Counted from the first letter of the stretch, positions 43,336-52,937 are shown. The stretch: 64,000 nucleotides of DNA from Flavobacteriaceae bacterium MAR_2009_75 (GCA_002813285.1 PHTZ01000001.1:2727501-2791500); one strand, 5' to 3'. Notes: generated from the letters alone by a model not told the origin. A program made the numbers and translations.

Positions 43336-43786
43336 CACCTTCGTCACCAATAAGGGCATAAATAGCTACCGCGTTCTCATTTAGTTTTTCAAAGGTAAAA
43401 CCCTCAAAATATACTCGGTCGCCGTCAACCTTGACTAGCTTAAAAATCTGTACCTCGTCTTTTTCTTCCCAACCTTTAAGGTCGGCATTAAAATGTTTCA
43501 GCTCGTATACCAAGGTTTCGTTCAGTTCACGAATATGCCCCAGCTCGTAGAAACCAACTTCATTTTCGGTAACCAGTTTAAAAGAAAATAGCATTGAGCC
43601 ACCTAATGGAGGGCTCCATATTTCTTCTGTAATACCACCAAAAGCTTCGCCCCGCCAGTGGCCTTGCATCCAAGAAATAGCTTCTAAAGTAGCCTTTGGT
43701 GAGGTTTCACCTTCTGAAAGTTGAAGCGTGTTCTGTGAAAAGCCTGCTGTTGAATACAACAGAAAAAGAAAGAAAAGGTGTCGCAT
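43295..43786 (-). CDS. Exported DUF6265-family protein
   Basis: This 163-residue protein has a signal peptide (LFFLFLLYSTAGFSQ) and the DUF6265 pattern: ISWMQGHWRGEAFGGITEEIWSPPLGGSMLFSF followed by YELGHIRELNETLVYELKHFN and a C-terminal VTFNFKRF. It has a lipocalin-like beta-barrel look and unknown function. The next gene overlaps its 3' end. Confidence 0.88.
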   Translation of the reverse strand: MRHLFFLFLLYSTAGFSQNTLQLSEGETSPKATLEAISWMQGHWRGEAFGGITEEIWSPPLGGSMLFSFKLVTENEVGFYELGHIRELNETLVYELKHFNADLKGWEEKDEVQIFKLVKVDGDRVYFEGFTFEKLNENAVAIYALIGDEGDAQEEVTFNFKRF

Positions 43787-43853
43787 GTTTATGGTAATTA
43801 GACCAATACAAGATACAAATTATCCGTTTGCAAACACCTTTTTGATAGCAGAG

Positions 43854-44426
43854 CTATTCTATAACAATACGATATTTGGTCAACAGGCCCTCAATACCCT
43901 CTTTGGAGAATTTGGCTTTTGCCAGGCGATTGTTTTCGGGGTCAATAGTGTAGTTGAAGGCAGAGGTAAAATCGGCTTTCTCAATTTGGGTACGTTCGAA
44001 AATAGCCCCATTAAGGTCGCAATTCTTAAAATAACAGCCAATAAGTTCGGCTTCTGAAAAATCTACGTCTACCAGTTTACAATTATCAAAATTTTGTCGG
44101 TTGAGTTTGAGTCCGTAGAATGAGGAAAGGTTCAAAGTGCATTCCTTAAAACTGAAATCCATCAAGAAGGTATTACAGTTTTCAAACTTTAATCCCATCA
44201 TTTTGCAGTACGAAAAACGTACTTCTTTAAATGTGCAGTTGGTGAGGTTGGCGTTACTTAGGTTACAATCTATAAACTCACACTCCATAAAATTTTGGTT
44301 GTCGAGAAACCCCTCAAAGAAATTACAGCCTTCAAAAACGCAGTTTTCATATTCGGCTTGGGCCAATCGATTTTGTGAATAGTCTTCACCTTTATAAGTT
44401 TGGTCGGTGATAAAAGGTTTTTGCAT
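43854..44426 (-). CDS. Pentapeptide-repeat protein
   Basis: This 190-residue protein is almost wholly pentapeptide repeats (centre Phe/Leu every five: FEGCNFFEGFL, FIDCNLSNANLTNCTF, CTLNLSSFYGLKLN, FSEAELIGCYFKNCDLNGAIF), which build a quadrilateral beta-helix. The size and repeat break resemble McbG/Qnr-type DNA mimics that can shield gyrase. Resistance activity is only a possibility. It is a single gene upstream of the ssb region. Confidence 0.92.
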   Translation of the reverse strand: MQKPFITDQTYKGEDYSQNRLAQAEYENCVFEGCNFFEGFLDNQNFMECEFIDCNLSNANLTNCTFKEVRFSYCKMMGLKFENCNTFLMDFSFKECTLNLSSFYGLKLNRQNFDNCKLVDVDFSEAELIGCYFKNCDLNGAIFERTQIEKADFTSAFNYTIDPENNRLAKAKFSKEGIEGLLTKYRIVIE

Positions 44427-44542
44427 GTTGCAATTTAAAAAAATGTCTGATGGGTTTGTAAAATGTGGTTATAGATGGTGGTTAGAATTAAAAAGATGAT
44501 ATTCTGTAAATATATAGTTCCCTGATAATTAAAATTAAAAAA

Positions 44543-44562
44543 GTTTACAAACGTTTACAAAC
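44543..44562. repeat. Tandem repeat 2 x GTTTACAAAC upstream of ssb
   Basis: Two perfect 10-bp copies lie head to tail about 110 bases before the ssb start and 44 bases before its candidate -7 box. The 10-bp period puts both copies on one DNA face, as for a dimeric or cooperative regulator. Confidence 0.5.
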
Positions 44563-44605
44563 GAAAGTAATTATTTTATTACCGACTAAAAGTTAAGGTG
44601 CGTTC

Positions 44606-44613
44606 TATGTTTG
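44606..44613 (+). promoter_or_regulatory. Candidate -7 element (TATGTTTG) for ssb
   Basis: This exact TAnnTTTG match lies 57 bases before the ssb ATG, with no intervening gene. A -33 TTTG is not clear. Confidence 0.45.
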
Positions 44614-44670
44614 CAGTGTCGAGTCGTAAGGGCTTGATAGTATTAACTGTTTAACGTAAAAATTATAATT

Positions 44671-45003
44671 ATGAACGCCTTAAAAAACAAAGTACAGTTG
44701 ATTGGTAACTTGGGTCAAGACCCAGAAATCGTAACTATGGATAATGGCAATAAATTGGCCAAGTTCTCCATCGCTACCAGTGAAACCTATAAGAACGCCC
44801 AAGGGGAGAAAGTCGAAGATGTGCAATGGCACAATGTGGTCGCCTGGGGAAAAACTGCGGAAATCGTAGAGAACTATCTCATGAAAGGGAAACAAGTGGC
44901 CGTAGAGGGTAAACTGACACATCGGTCGTACGAAACCAAAGAAGGAGAAAAAAGATATATTACAGAAGTTCGATGTAATGAGCTTCTGATGCTCGGTAAG
45001 TAA
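44671..45003 (+). CDS. ssb: Short single-stranded DNA-binding protein without acidic tail
   Basis: This 110-residue OB-fold SSB (KVQLIGNLGQDPEI; KFSIATSETYKN; QWHNVVAWGKTAEIVENYLMKGKQVAVEGKL; YITEVRCNELLMLG) is complete as a DNA-binding core. It ends at MLGK, so the usual disordered linker and acidic DDDxPF tip that recruits repair and replication proteins is absent. This is typical of accessory SSBs. The housekeeping SSB is probably elsewhere. It is monocistronic, with a promoter-like box and a terminator. Confidence 0.93.
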   Translation: MNALKNKVQLIGNLGQDPEIVTMDNGNKLAKFSIATSETYKNAQGEKVEDVQWHNVVAWGKTAEIVENYLMKGKQVAVEGKLTHRSYETKEGEKRYITEVRCNELLMLGK

Positions 45004-45028
45004 AATCGAATTACAGCTCCAAGAAATT

Positions 45029-45058
45029 AACCTGCCTGTCTACGGGCAGGTTTTTTTT
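45029..45058 (+). terminator. Rho-independent terminator after ssb
   Basis: An 8-bp stem AACCTGCC/GGCAGGTT (45029-45036 with 45045-45052) is followed by a T-run to 45058. The T-run overlaps the stop region of the convergent C45 gene. Confidence 0.88.
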
Positions 45059-46730
45059 AGTTTAAACTTCGTTCCAGTTTCTTGATGAGTTTTTCTAGCT
45101 TTTCCTTATCTGGTACGGTCGTAACCTCTTTTTTTGCCGCTTCTTGAAAAGCGGTCAAGGCCAAACGGTCATACCCTTTTTCATAATTGTACTTACCGAC
45201 CAAATAGTGGGCTTCCCAAAAATCGGGATTGAGCGCTACCAACTCTGAAAGCTTATTTTGCTCGACTTTCTTTTCCGAAGAAATTGCATCACTAATTTCA
45301 TTTCGTAAATCACGGTAGCGGTTGTAATGCCTAAAAGCCAAAGTTCTAATAAACGGGTCTTTGGCAATGTTATCTTCTTGTTTTGAAATTACACTGGCCG
45401 TAGAATTGGTTTCCGCATGGGCGAATACTTCATTAAGATCATAAGCCACAAACTCACCCAACTGAAAAGGATTGCTAGAAACCCAAACTTTTAAATCTTC
45501 CGGTTGAAAAACGATACCGTGGTGTGCCAATAATTGGTTCAAGGCCTTCTCGTTTCCGTAACCAATTCGTTGGTCGTCTAGCCCTCTTTTGTTGCGAAGT
45601 ATTTCAACCGCCGATTCGGGAGTCACCTTTTCGGTTTCTTCCAAAAGCTCTTCCATACGCTCATAGCGGTACTGTGAATGGCTTTCTAAAATATGCTTTT
45701 GATTTTTTTTATCACCGGCATAGGCGGCAGATTGAAAATGGTTGGAACAAATCAATTGATTGGTATTCTGAACCTCATATACTCCAAAGTTTTTTGGTGA
45801 AACTTCGATGATGGCCGCTTTTTTGTCTTTGGCACTACCCACAAAAATGGACTCCGATACGAATACCTCCCTTTTTTTGGCGATGGCAATGGCCTCTTCT
45901 ATAGTTGAGGCATATTGAAGAATTTCTCGGGTCACCAAAGAAATAGGTGTTTTCGCGACCAACGGAAACTGTGATTTACCCGCGTTTATAGTGACGGTGA
46001 GGCCTTGGTCGTTCATGCCCGAGACCACCCCGATCATTCCGCCCCAAGTGACCGACATAAATTTGTGGCCTATATCTGGATCAACGAAGGCGATAATCTT
46101 GTTCTTGGCGAAATCATCACCGGCATAAAAATCAAAATTACGACCGATAATCAATTTTCCATCGACGGTCTGATTGCCCCAAGCCGCAAAAGATGAGCAG
46201 CCGACCAAGGCCAAATCTTGTAGCGCGTGGCCAATATCGTGTGCGCCATGAAAATACATGACCCTGGGGTAGGGCTCGGCAATATGGTTAAAATCGGGCG
46301 ATGCATATTCAGACATGCCATAGAGCTCGGCTTTGTACTGCTCATCGATGTTGAGGTGCATTTTTCTATTGAACCACGCCAAAAACTTGCGTAGCAGGTT
46401 CTGTTTATTTTTTGAGGGTACGAGTTCATCTATTTTCTTGACGAAAATATGCTCTTGTTCGTTAAAGAGTTCTTGCGTAAGCTTTCCCGTCTTTAAACCA
46501 AGTTCATAGGGGTTTCCGTCTACGTAAAGCTCCCAAAGCCCCTGATGGTTTTTCGTCAGAAAATTGCTGCCTAGGGTATAGGTTGAATCGGTTAGCTGCA
46601 CCCTTTCAGGAATATCGGTCTCATATTGACTCAAATCGGGCATATCTTTCAATGACTTGGCTACCCCACATGAAACCAATTGAAAAGTAAGAAGCAGGTA
46701 ACAAGGTGTTCTGGTGAACAGACGAAGCAT
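45057..46730 (-). CDS. C45-family Ntn-hydrolase/acyltransferase lipoprotein
   Basis: Started at ATG 46730, where a lipoprotein signal begins (LLLTFQLVSC); the frame is open to 46799 with alternative ATGs. It gives 557 residues. The Ntn nucleophile is the Cys in ALVGCSSFAAWG (~178), followed by GRNFDFYAGD and SVTWGGMIGVVSGMNDQGL, as in the acyl-CoA:6-APA acyltransferase/choloylglycine hydrolase superfamily, which self-cleaves before Cys. The C-terminal ~110 residues are TPR-like. It is the last gene of the pigment-type cluster and might trim or transfer an acyl group. Confidence 0.88.
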   Translation of the reverse strand: MLRLFTRTPCYLLLTFQLVSCGVAKSLKDMPDLSQYETDIPERVQLTDSTYTLGSNFLTKNHQGLWELYVDGNPYELGLKTGKLTQELFNEQEHIFVKKIDELVPSKNKQNLLRKFLAWFNRKMHLNIDEQYKAELYGMSEYASPDFNHIAEPYPRVMYFHGAHDIGHALQDLALVGCSSFAAWGNQTVDGKLIIGRNFDFYAGDDFAKNKIIAFVDPDIGHKFMSVTWGGMIGVVSGMNDQGLTVTINAGKSQFPLVAKTPISLVTREILQYASTIEEAIAIAKKREVFVSESIFVGSAKDKKAAIIEVSPKNFGVYEVQNTNQLICSNHFQSAAYAGDKKNQKHILESHSQYRYERMEELLEETEKVTPESAVEILRNKRGLDDQRIGYGNEKALNQLLAHHGIVFQPEDLKVWVSSNPFQLGEFVAYDLNEVFAHAETNSTASVISKQEDNIAKDPFIRTLAFRHYNRYRDLRNEISDAISSEKKVEQNKLSELVALNPDFWEAHYLVGKYNYEKGYDRLALTAFQEAAKKEVTTVPDKEKLEKLIKKLERSLN

Positions 46731-46833
46731 TTTTGGCTGGGCGATATGCCTTTTAAGCCTCATCGATATTATATTCAACCTGTCGTTTTTTGCTGTCATA
46801 AAATGCTTAACGAAAATTTCTTTCGTGCTTTTG

Positions 46834-47715
46834 TCAAGAAAGATTTTTGGACTGTAAATTACGCTCCGTACGTTTAATGGCCCATTTATCTTTATAATCT
46901 AACCATTTTTGACCGGCATATTTTCGCGTAAGATTATCGATATGTCGCATAATCATCACATTGTAGAGCATGTTGGCAAAACGACTTGGTTTGCGCGGTA
47001 GGGCGCGTAAGGTCATTGAAAAACCACCGTTTAAATAACGAATGGAATGCCAATATCCACTTGGCATATACAGTGCGTCACCATGCTTCATTTGAGCTTT
47101 TATGCCTTCCGCATATTTCAGGGCAGGGTACTTTTCAAAATCGGGCCGATCCATATCTATATCTTCGATATTGTGAATGGAGAAAGGTACTTTGTACAAG
47201 TATTGGCTCTGCTCAGGTGAAAACAGGGTAACTACTTTATCACCATCAAAGTGAAAATGCATGCTATCGGGCAAATCGATATCATAGTGCATAAAAACTT
47301 TTGATTTGCCTCCCCCGAAAAATAAAGCAGGTAGCTTTTTAAAAAATTTCAAGCCAATATCTGGGTAGTCAAAATCTTTAATCAATTCGGGCATTTCCTT
47401 TAGAATATTATAAAAGAAAATACGTAGGTCGGTAGGTTCGGTTTTGAGTAACTCTATATAATCGTAGAGTTTCATTTCTTTTACCGGGGCGTAAACGCTC
47501 TGTTTGTCTTTGGCCGGTTCGTTATTGTAAAGCGGTACAATTTGGTCACCAGCTCGCTCTTCAATATAGCTTAGTTTCCATTTTTCGTAGGCGGGCCAAT
47601 CTTTGGTGAGCCCGGTAATAAGTACCGGTTTTTGGGGCTTGTAAAAGTTTTCGATAAAATCTTTTCTCGAGATATTCTCGATGCGTGTAACAGGGCTTAC
47701 CTTAAATGTTTGCAT
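46834..47715 (-). CDS. JmjC-like cupin (Fe/2-oxoglutarate hydroxylase-like)
   Basis: This 293-residue protein is of the cupin_8/JmjC-like group: KPVLITGLTKDWPAYEKW (~29-46), iron ligands in FMHYDIDL (HxD, ~142) and YWHSIRY (His ~222), and the linking strand DGDKVVTLFSP. All three metal ligands are kept, so it is a likely active dioxygenase. Its start shares a base with the stop of the FAD-oxidoreductase gene (TAATG), so it is coupled. A hydroxylation during pigment synthesis is plausible. Confidence 0.9.
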   Translation of the reverse strand: MQTFKVSPVTRIENISRKDFIENFYKPQKPVLITGLTKDWPAYEKWKLSYIEERAGDQIVPLYNNEPAKDKQSVYAPVKEMKLYDYIELLKTEPTDLRIFFYNILKEMPELIKDFDYPDIGLKFFKKLPALFFGGGKSKVFMHYDIDLPDSMHFHFDGDKVVTLFSPEQSQYLYKVPFSIHNIEDIDMDRPDFEKYPALKYAEGIKAQMKHGDALYMPSGYWHSIRYLNGGFSMTLRALPRKPSRFANMLYNVMIMRHIDNLTRKYAGQKWLDYKDKWAIKRTERNLQSKNLS

Positions 47716-49262
47716 TATACACTAATTTTTGAATCGACTTCGCTACCGGGGTTTGTTATTTTATTTAAAAGATATTCGCTGCCCAAAATTTCAGAACACG
47801 TAACTACTCCACTTATGGTTACCCCTAGAATACCGTGCATATTTAGGCTTTGCCCTGTGAGATACAGATTTTTTATTTTTGTTCGAGGGGAAATGAAGGA
47901 TTTTAACGGATTTTCAACATCTTTTACATAGCCGTACATCGAACCTCTATTGCAGCCTATATAATCTCTGTACGATAGAGGAGTAGAAGTATGTGTCGAT
48001 TGAATACATTCCCGAATATTCGGAAATTTTTTCTCCAACTCTGATAAGAAAACTTCGGCCTTGGCATTCTTGAACTCTTCGTAGGTCTGGCCCCTACTGT
48101 TTTTATGGGCGACGGTATTGAACGTTTTCGCCCATGGTTCGACCTCATCGAATCGCATATAGGTAATTGCAGTCAGTTGATCGCCCCATTCACCTTGATT
48201 TTTACGGGCGCCCATCGAGACCATATAGGTGTCGGGCCAACTTTCTTGGGTGTATTCGGGGCCTGTCCACACTTTAGAGGGGTCTCTAAAATGGTAGTAA
48301 TTATGGTTTAAGTATTTAAAAGATTTCGGTTTCAGCACGATATGAATGCTAAATGCCGAAATGGTGCTTTCAATATTTTGTATGCGTCGGTTGTAGGGCT
48401 TCCTGAAATTATGTTCCCCGGCCATTTTTAATGTAGTCTTGGGCTCAATGTTCGAAATAAAAAGGTCTCCCTTTATTTTCTTTCCATTTATTATGGATGC
48501 CGAAATTATTCTCTGGTCTTCCGTTTCGAAGTTGATCACTTCGTGGTGTTTGTATGCCTCGCCTCCGTTTTCCTTTAATTTTCGAATCAGCATTTTGGTA
48601 ATTTGACTGCCGCCATCTGCACAACGGTAGGCACTTTGAATGAAAGAGTTGACCGAGAGGGCGTGAACATAGAATGGGGTCTTTTCAGGGTCACCAGCAT
48701 AGAGTAAGTTTGATCCTGCAAGAACGGCACTAAGTTTTTTATTTTCGGTGAGCGAGTCAATAAATGCTTTGGCAGGAAGCCGAAAGAGGTCGGAGTCTTT
48801 GTGATAAGGCTTGCCTTCTTCCAGTTTATAAAGCGGAAATCGATTGCAAATTTCCCGCAGTTTGCCGCAATAGGTGTTTATGGCTTCTTTTTCTTCGGGA
48901 AATTGTTTTGCTAGTTTTTCTACGAAGTTGGCATACCCCTGTGAATGGGGGTACTCATTGTTGTCATCATCGAAAGTAATTAGATCAAAACCGTCGACAT
49001 CAAGTTTTTTTAGTTCGAGGCCGTCTAAAATATCCAAATATTCGAAATAGCGATAAAGGTTCTGGCCCTTATCCAATCCGCCGATGTAATGAACGCCGGT
49101 ATCAAAGATAGTACGTTCTCGAACAAAGGTTTGAAGGTTGCCGCCGTATTGGTTGTTTTTCTCCAGTACACAGACCGACTTGCCCTCACGTGCCATGATA
49201 TTGGCCGCTACGAGTCCGCCCATTCCACTGCCGATAACCACTACGTCGTAGTATTCCTTCAT
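47715..49262 (-). CDS. Phytoene-desaturase/carotenoid-isomerase-like FAD oxidoreductase
   Basis: This 515-residue flavoprotein has the dinucleotide motif VVVIGSGMGGLVAANIMA (~7-24) and EKNNQYGGNLQTF. Further motifs are GVHYIGGL (~57), a central YRCADGGSQITKMLIRKLKENGG and a C-terminal LYLTGQSLNMHGILGVTISG that closes on FAD. It belongs to the CrtI/retinol-saturase-like group. In a polyene cluster it could desaturate, isomerise or saturate the polyene chain. It starts one base before the stop of the MMPL gene upstream (adjacent, no gap). Confidence 0.92.
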   Translation of the reverse strand: MKEYYDVVVIGSGMGGLVAANIMAREGKSVCVLEKNNQYGGNLQTFVRERTIFDTGVHYIGGLDKGQNLYRYFEYLDILDGLELKKLDVDGFDLITFDDDNNEYPHSQGYANFVEKLAKQFPEEKEAINTYCGKLREICNRFPLYKLEEGKPYHKDSDLFRLPAKAFIDSLTENKKLSAVLAGSNLLYAGDPEKTPFYVHALSVNSFIQSAYRCADGGSQITKMLIRKLKENGGEAYKHHEVINFETEDQRIISASIINGKKIKGDLFISNIEPKTTLKMAGEHNFRKPYNRRIQNIESTISAFSIHIVLKPKSFKYLNHNYYHFRDPSKVWTGPEYTQESWPDTYMVSMGARKNQGEWGDQLTAITYMRFDEVEPWAKTFNTVAHKNSRGQTYEEFKNAKAEVFLSELEKKFPNIRECIQSTHTSTPLSYRDYIGCNRGSMYGYVKDVENPLKSFISPRTKIKNLYLTGQSLNMHGILGVTISGVVTCSEILGSEYLLNKITNPGSEVDSKISV

Positions 49263-52200
49263 CTAGGTATTTCTTTTATACCATATAAAGGTATCATTTT
49301 GAAGTAAGATGGTGAAACTCGAAGGAGGCGTAAACTTTTCACCCTTGTCGAGCACTATTAAATTAGAGATTTCCGATAGTTTCTGATGTATTTCTTCGGA
49401 TGGATGAAATTCACTGTCATCGATAATCAAAGTTTCCGCAGGTACTGTGAAAACACTTTCGAAGGCATCACAAACCGCGATTTTACTATACCGGTGGGTC
49501 AAGTAGTTGTTGGCTAGAATAGCGCGATAATGATCGTTTTTGATGAATGCTGAAATTTTTCTATCGATAGAGTCTAGGGCCAGTAGCAAAGGTAAATGCA
49601 CATTTTGCTGAGAAACGTAAATTATAGAGCCTTTTTCATCCAAGCCGTGCAATAGCTTTTGATAACTTATGGAGTGTACCTTTAAATCATCACGTACTCC
49701 CTTATAAACCAAGGGGCCTTTGTATCTGAAATTTTCCAGCAACGTTTTATGCCAATAGGTTGGGCTTTCAATATTCTTTCGCATCGCCCTGAACTCTTTT
49801 CTGACATAGGCGCCCACCTGTTTGGCACGTTGGGTGTACGTTTCGCCATATCGTTTATCATTGGGCGTGATACGCCCAAGAAACTGTGCGGTAATACTAC
49901 CATCACGTATGATAAAGCTGTCTTTGGGTGATACCTCCGAAGCCCCGTGTATCAGTACGGGTAGAATATCTAAATCAAATTTCTCCGCAAGATAGAAAGC
50001 GCCCTTATGAAAGCGCCCTATTTTATTGTTGATAGAACGTGAACCCTCAGGAAAAGTGATGATAGAAAACCCTTGTGCCAACTTCTGTTTTAAATAGGCT
50101 TCCCCATTTTCTATACCGCCCGATACGGGGTATGCACCCGACAACCGAGCCGCACTGCCAATAGTTTTAGAATTGTAGACATGATCCTTTACCAGATAAA
50201 TCAACTTGGGGTGTAGCATACCCATGACCAAAATGTCTAAAAACGAACTATGGTTAGCAATTAGTAATGCCGGTTTTTGAAATTTTTCGTTGAGCGGATT
50301 GATGATTTTTTTTGTTGTAAACGGATTGGTGTACAACACAGACTTCATAAACTTTGAAGTTACCCGATGTAAGCGATATTGGGGTTTAAGATGCCCTTTG
50401 GGATATAATTTTAAGTAAATCCACGCATAAATACCCAGAACAATACCTCCCAAATCAAAATAACCGAATGAGAAAAGGGAATGAAGCAAAACCCTAGGGC
50501 GAATCGGTCTTTTGGTTCTACCGCCAATGAATAACCTGAAGAGTAAGGGCTGAACAATAAATGCGGTCAACGCAGCACAAAGAATACCGATTAAGGATAC
50601 CGCCGATATAGTATATAATACCGGGTGTTTGGCAAATATCAAAACACCTACACCCGCAATCGTAGTGATAACCGATAAGATAATCGATGTTTTGTGTGTG
50701 GTTAGTGCTTTTTCTCCGGTGCGGTATTCTTTTAAAAGGCCGTTGGTAATAAAAATACTGTAATCTACCCCTAGACCGAAGATGAAACTACAGATGATAA
50801 TGTTAAAGATGTTGAATTCAAGGTGCAGCAACCCCATGATGCCCACCGTCAAAAACCAAGTCAAAAATATGGGTAGAGCAGTAATCATAGTCAGAACAAA
50901 ACTTCGGTAAAAAATGAATAGTATCAAAAGAACCACAATGAGGGAATACCCGAGAAGTTGATTGAAATCATTTTTTAAGTTGCCTAAAAATGTCTCGTTC
51001 ACTTGTTGGCGATCAATTAATAAAGTGTTTGGTGCCTGGTCAAATTGTTCACGAATAATTGCCATCGAAGAACTATCTACCTTAACCAGTGAAGTTGCGG
51101 TATAACCGTTCTCGTCATTAACCAAATAATCGTCTACCGAGAATGATTTAATTTCCTTTAGGCGGTCAATTTCTAGAGGGGTAAAATCTTTTGCCAATAA
51201 GGTATAGAACTGGTTAAAGGTATTTTCTTTAAAACCGAGTTCATTTCCGCTTTGGATCAGGTTTTGTTTTAATTGGCTTATTTTTTCATCGGACCAAAAA
51301 GACTTCCAAGCATCTATTTTTTTATTTTGTGATCGGTTCGATTTGGCAAGGGTTCCTATAGAACCAAAACTAATCACTTGCCCATTTTCTTTAAGCTGTT
51401 CCAGTTTCTTGTAAATGCTGTCATTCTGGTGTAAAACCTGTTGCAAATCTTCTCCGAAAGTTGCCAGATAGATAGATTTTGAGCCCATATCGGTCAATTT
51501 CTCTAAATGTTGTCGGGCTTTTATCAAAGATTCGGTCTCGTAATTGAGCTTGGCAATATCTTTGTTGAAAAGTACTTTTCGATAAGTGAAAATACTGATG
51601 ACAAATACAGCGGCCAATGCCAGAATCGCCCATTTGTTACGATGAAACTGATGAGCGGCCAAGCGATCGAGTAGATTGGACTTTATTTCAGTGGCCGACC
51701 TTGGTTTGTAGACCAGTGGGATGAAAAGCAGAGCGAAAATCGACGCCCCCAGAACACTTATTGCTGCAAATATTCCCAAGTCTTGAAGCGCTTGAGAATC
51801 TAAAAATAAGAGACATAAAAATGCAGATGCAGTAGTCAAACTGCTCATTAAAACAGCCGGTGCAACTTCTTGATAGACACTTTTGATTGAATTGCCTTCT
51901 CGCAAATGTGTTAAAATATGTAAGCCGTAATCTAAGGTCACCCCTAAGAGTACCGAGCCGATACCTAACGAGATGGCCGACATTTTAGTTCGTATTAGGC
52001 ACAGCATAGCTATGGCTAGCAACCCACCAAAAAATGCAGGTGCAAACAATATTAAGGGCAAGGTAATTTTGCGGTAAAAGACTATTAACAGAATAATCAA
52101 TAAGGTCATCGCAATACTTACCGTAAATTGAATGTCGTGCTTTATTTGCTTTGCATTGGAAACCGCGCTAAGTGCGGCACCAAAATATTCACTTTCGACA

Positions 52201-52937
52201 GAACCATTATATTTCTGGTTCAAGTCGTCTTGTATAGCATAAAGGACCTCTGAAAAAGGAAGATTTTTATTGGTTTCGTTAGAGCCGAATTGGGGTGTGA
52301 TGAAGAGTAGTATATTTTGCTCGTCTTTATCGAGAAGAAAACCATTCTTGATTTTGAAACCTTCGCCAAAGCCAAGTTTCTGCAGCTTTTTAAGTCCCAT
52401 AAACGAAATGCCCAGCGGATCTTTTACGATGTTCTTTTTGGCAACAATACCCGCAGGAGATATGAGAGTTCGGTAATTCGATTCCGTGAGCTTGGTAATG
52501 CTATCTTTAGAAAGTTTTTGTTGAATGACCTTATAGTCTTCCGTTTCTAAAAAGAGCGGTAGATGGTTGTAAACCAGGTCAAATGTATTTTGAAGAACGT
52601 CGTCTTCTACCTTTCCCTGAATATTTTTAATATAATTTCCTTGACGATTTTGAATGCTGTCTAAAAATTCTGTCGCATAATCGGTCAGTTCATCGACTGT
52701 GGCATTTTCGGCCTTTTTGATGTTAACGATTATCTTATCGGTGAAGGTAATCGATTTAAGTACTTTCTGAACTTGTTTCGTTTCCTCATTAACAGGAATC
52801 AAAGAGCTGATATCGTCATCGAACTGAATTTGACTCACCATTTTAGCCAAGCCCAAAAGTATTATCAAGAAACCGATAAGGGCAAGCCAACGTTTTTTGG
52901 CTATCCAGCTATATGTGCGAAAAAAAAAGTCACCCAT
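49263..52937 (-). CDS. MMPL/RND exporter fused to PlsC-type acyltransferase
   Basis: This very large protein (1224 residues) has two RND/MMPL halves with periplasmic loops and membrane bundles: helices at ~13-30, ~270-420 and ~435; then ~675-810 (IIVCSFIFGLGVDYSIFITNGLL). A PlsC lysophospholipid acyltransferase domain follows (~900-1080; ANHSSFLDIL = HX4D, FPEGSRSINNKIGRF) and an extra C-terminal ~140 residues. It probably moves an acylated lipid or pigment precursor and esterifies it. Such fusions are characteristic of flexirubin/aryl-polyene clusters. Confidence 0.92.
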   Translation of the reverse strand: MGDFFFRTYSWIAKKRWLALIGFLIILLGLAKMVSQIQFDDDISSLIPVNEETKQVQKVLKSITFTDKIIVNIKKAENATVDELTDYATEFLDSIQNRQGNYIKNIQGKVEDDVLQNTFDLVYNHLPLFLETEDYKVIQQKLSKDSITKLTESNYRTLISPAGIVAKKNIVKDPLGISFMGLKKLQKLGFGEGFKIKNGFLLDKDEQNILLFITPQFGSNETNKNLPFSEVLYAIQDDLNQKYNGSVESEYFGAALSAVSNAKQIKHDIQFTVSIAMTLLIILLIVFYRKITLPLILFAPAFFGGLLAIAMLCLIRTKMSAISLGIGSVLLGVTLDYGLHILTHLREGNSIKSVYQEVAPAVLMSSLTTASAFLCLLFLDSQALQDLGIFAAISVLGASIFALLFIPLVYKPRSATEIKSNLLDRLAAHQFHRNKWAILALAAVFVISIFTYRKVLFNKDIAKLNYETESLIKARQHLEKLTDMGSKSIYLATFGEDLQQVLHQNDSIYKKLEQLKENGQVISFGSIGTLAKSNRSQNKKIDAWKSFWSDEKISQLKQNLIQSGNELGFKENTFNQFYTLLAKDFTPLEIDRLKEIKSFSVDDYLVNDENGYTATSLVKVDSSSMAIIREQFDQAPNTLLIDRQQVNETFLGNLKNDFNQLLGYSLIVVLLILFIFYRSFVLTMITALPIFLTWFLTVGIMGLLHLEFNIFNIIICSFIFGLGVDYSIFITNGLLKEYRTGEKALTTHKTSIILSVITTIAGVGVLIFAKHPVLYTISAVSLIGILCAALTAFIVQPLLFRLFIGGRTKRPIRPRVLLHSLFSFGYFDLGGIVLGIYAWIYLKLYPKGHLKPQYRLHRVTSKFMKSVLYTNPFTTKKIINPLNEKFQKPALLIANHSSFLDILVMGMLHPKLIYLVKDHVYNSKTIGSAARLSGAYPVSGGIENGEAYLKQKLAQGFSIITFPEGSRSINNKIGRFHKGAFYLAEKFDLDILPVLIHGASEVSPKDSFIIRDGSITAQFLGRITPNDKRYGETYTQRAKQVGAYVRKEFRAMRKNIESPTYWHKTLLENFRYKGPLVYKGVRDDLKVHSISYQKLLHGLDEKGSIIYVSQQNVHLPLLLALDSIDRKISAFIKNDHYRAILANNYLTHRYSKIAVCDAFESVFTVPAETLIIDDSEFHPSEEIHQKLSEISNLIVLDKGEKFTPPSSFTILLQNDTFIWYKRNT

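Noticed and set aside
44543-44613. Origin-like or DnaA-box repeat near ssb
   Set aside because: The repeat GTTTACAAAC does not match the TTATCCACA DnaA box, there are only two copies, and dnaA/dnaN are not nearby.
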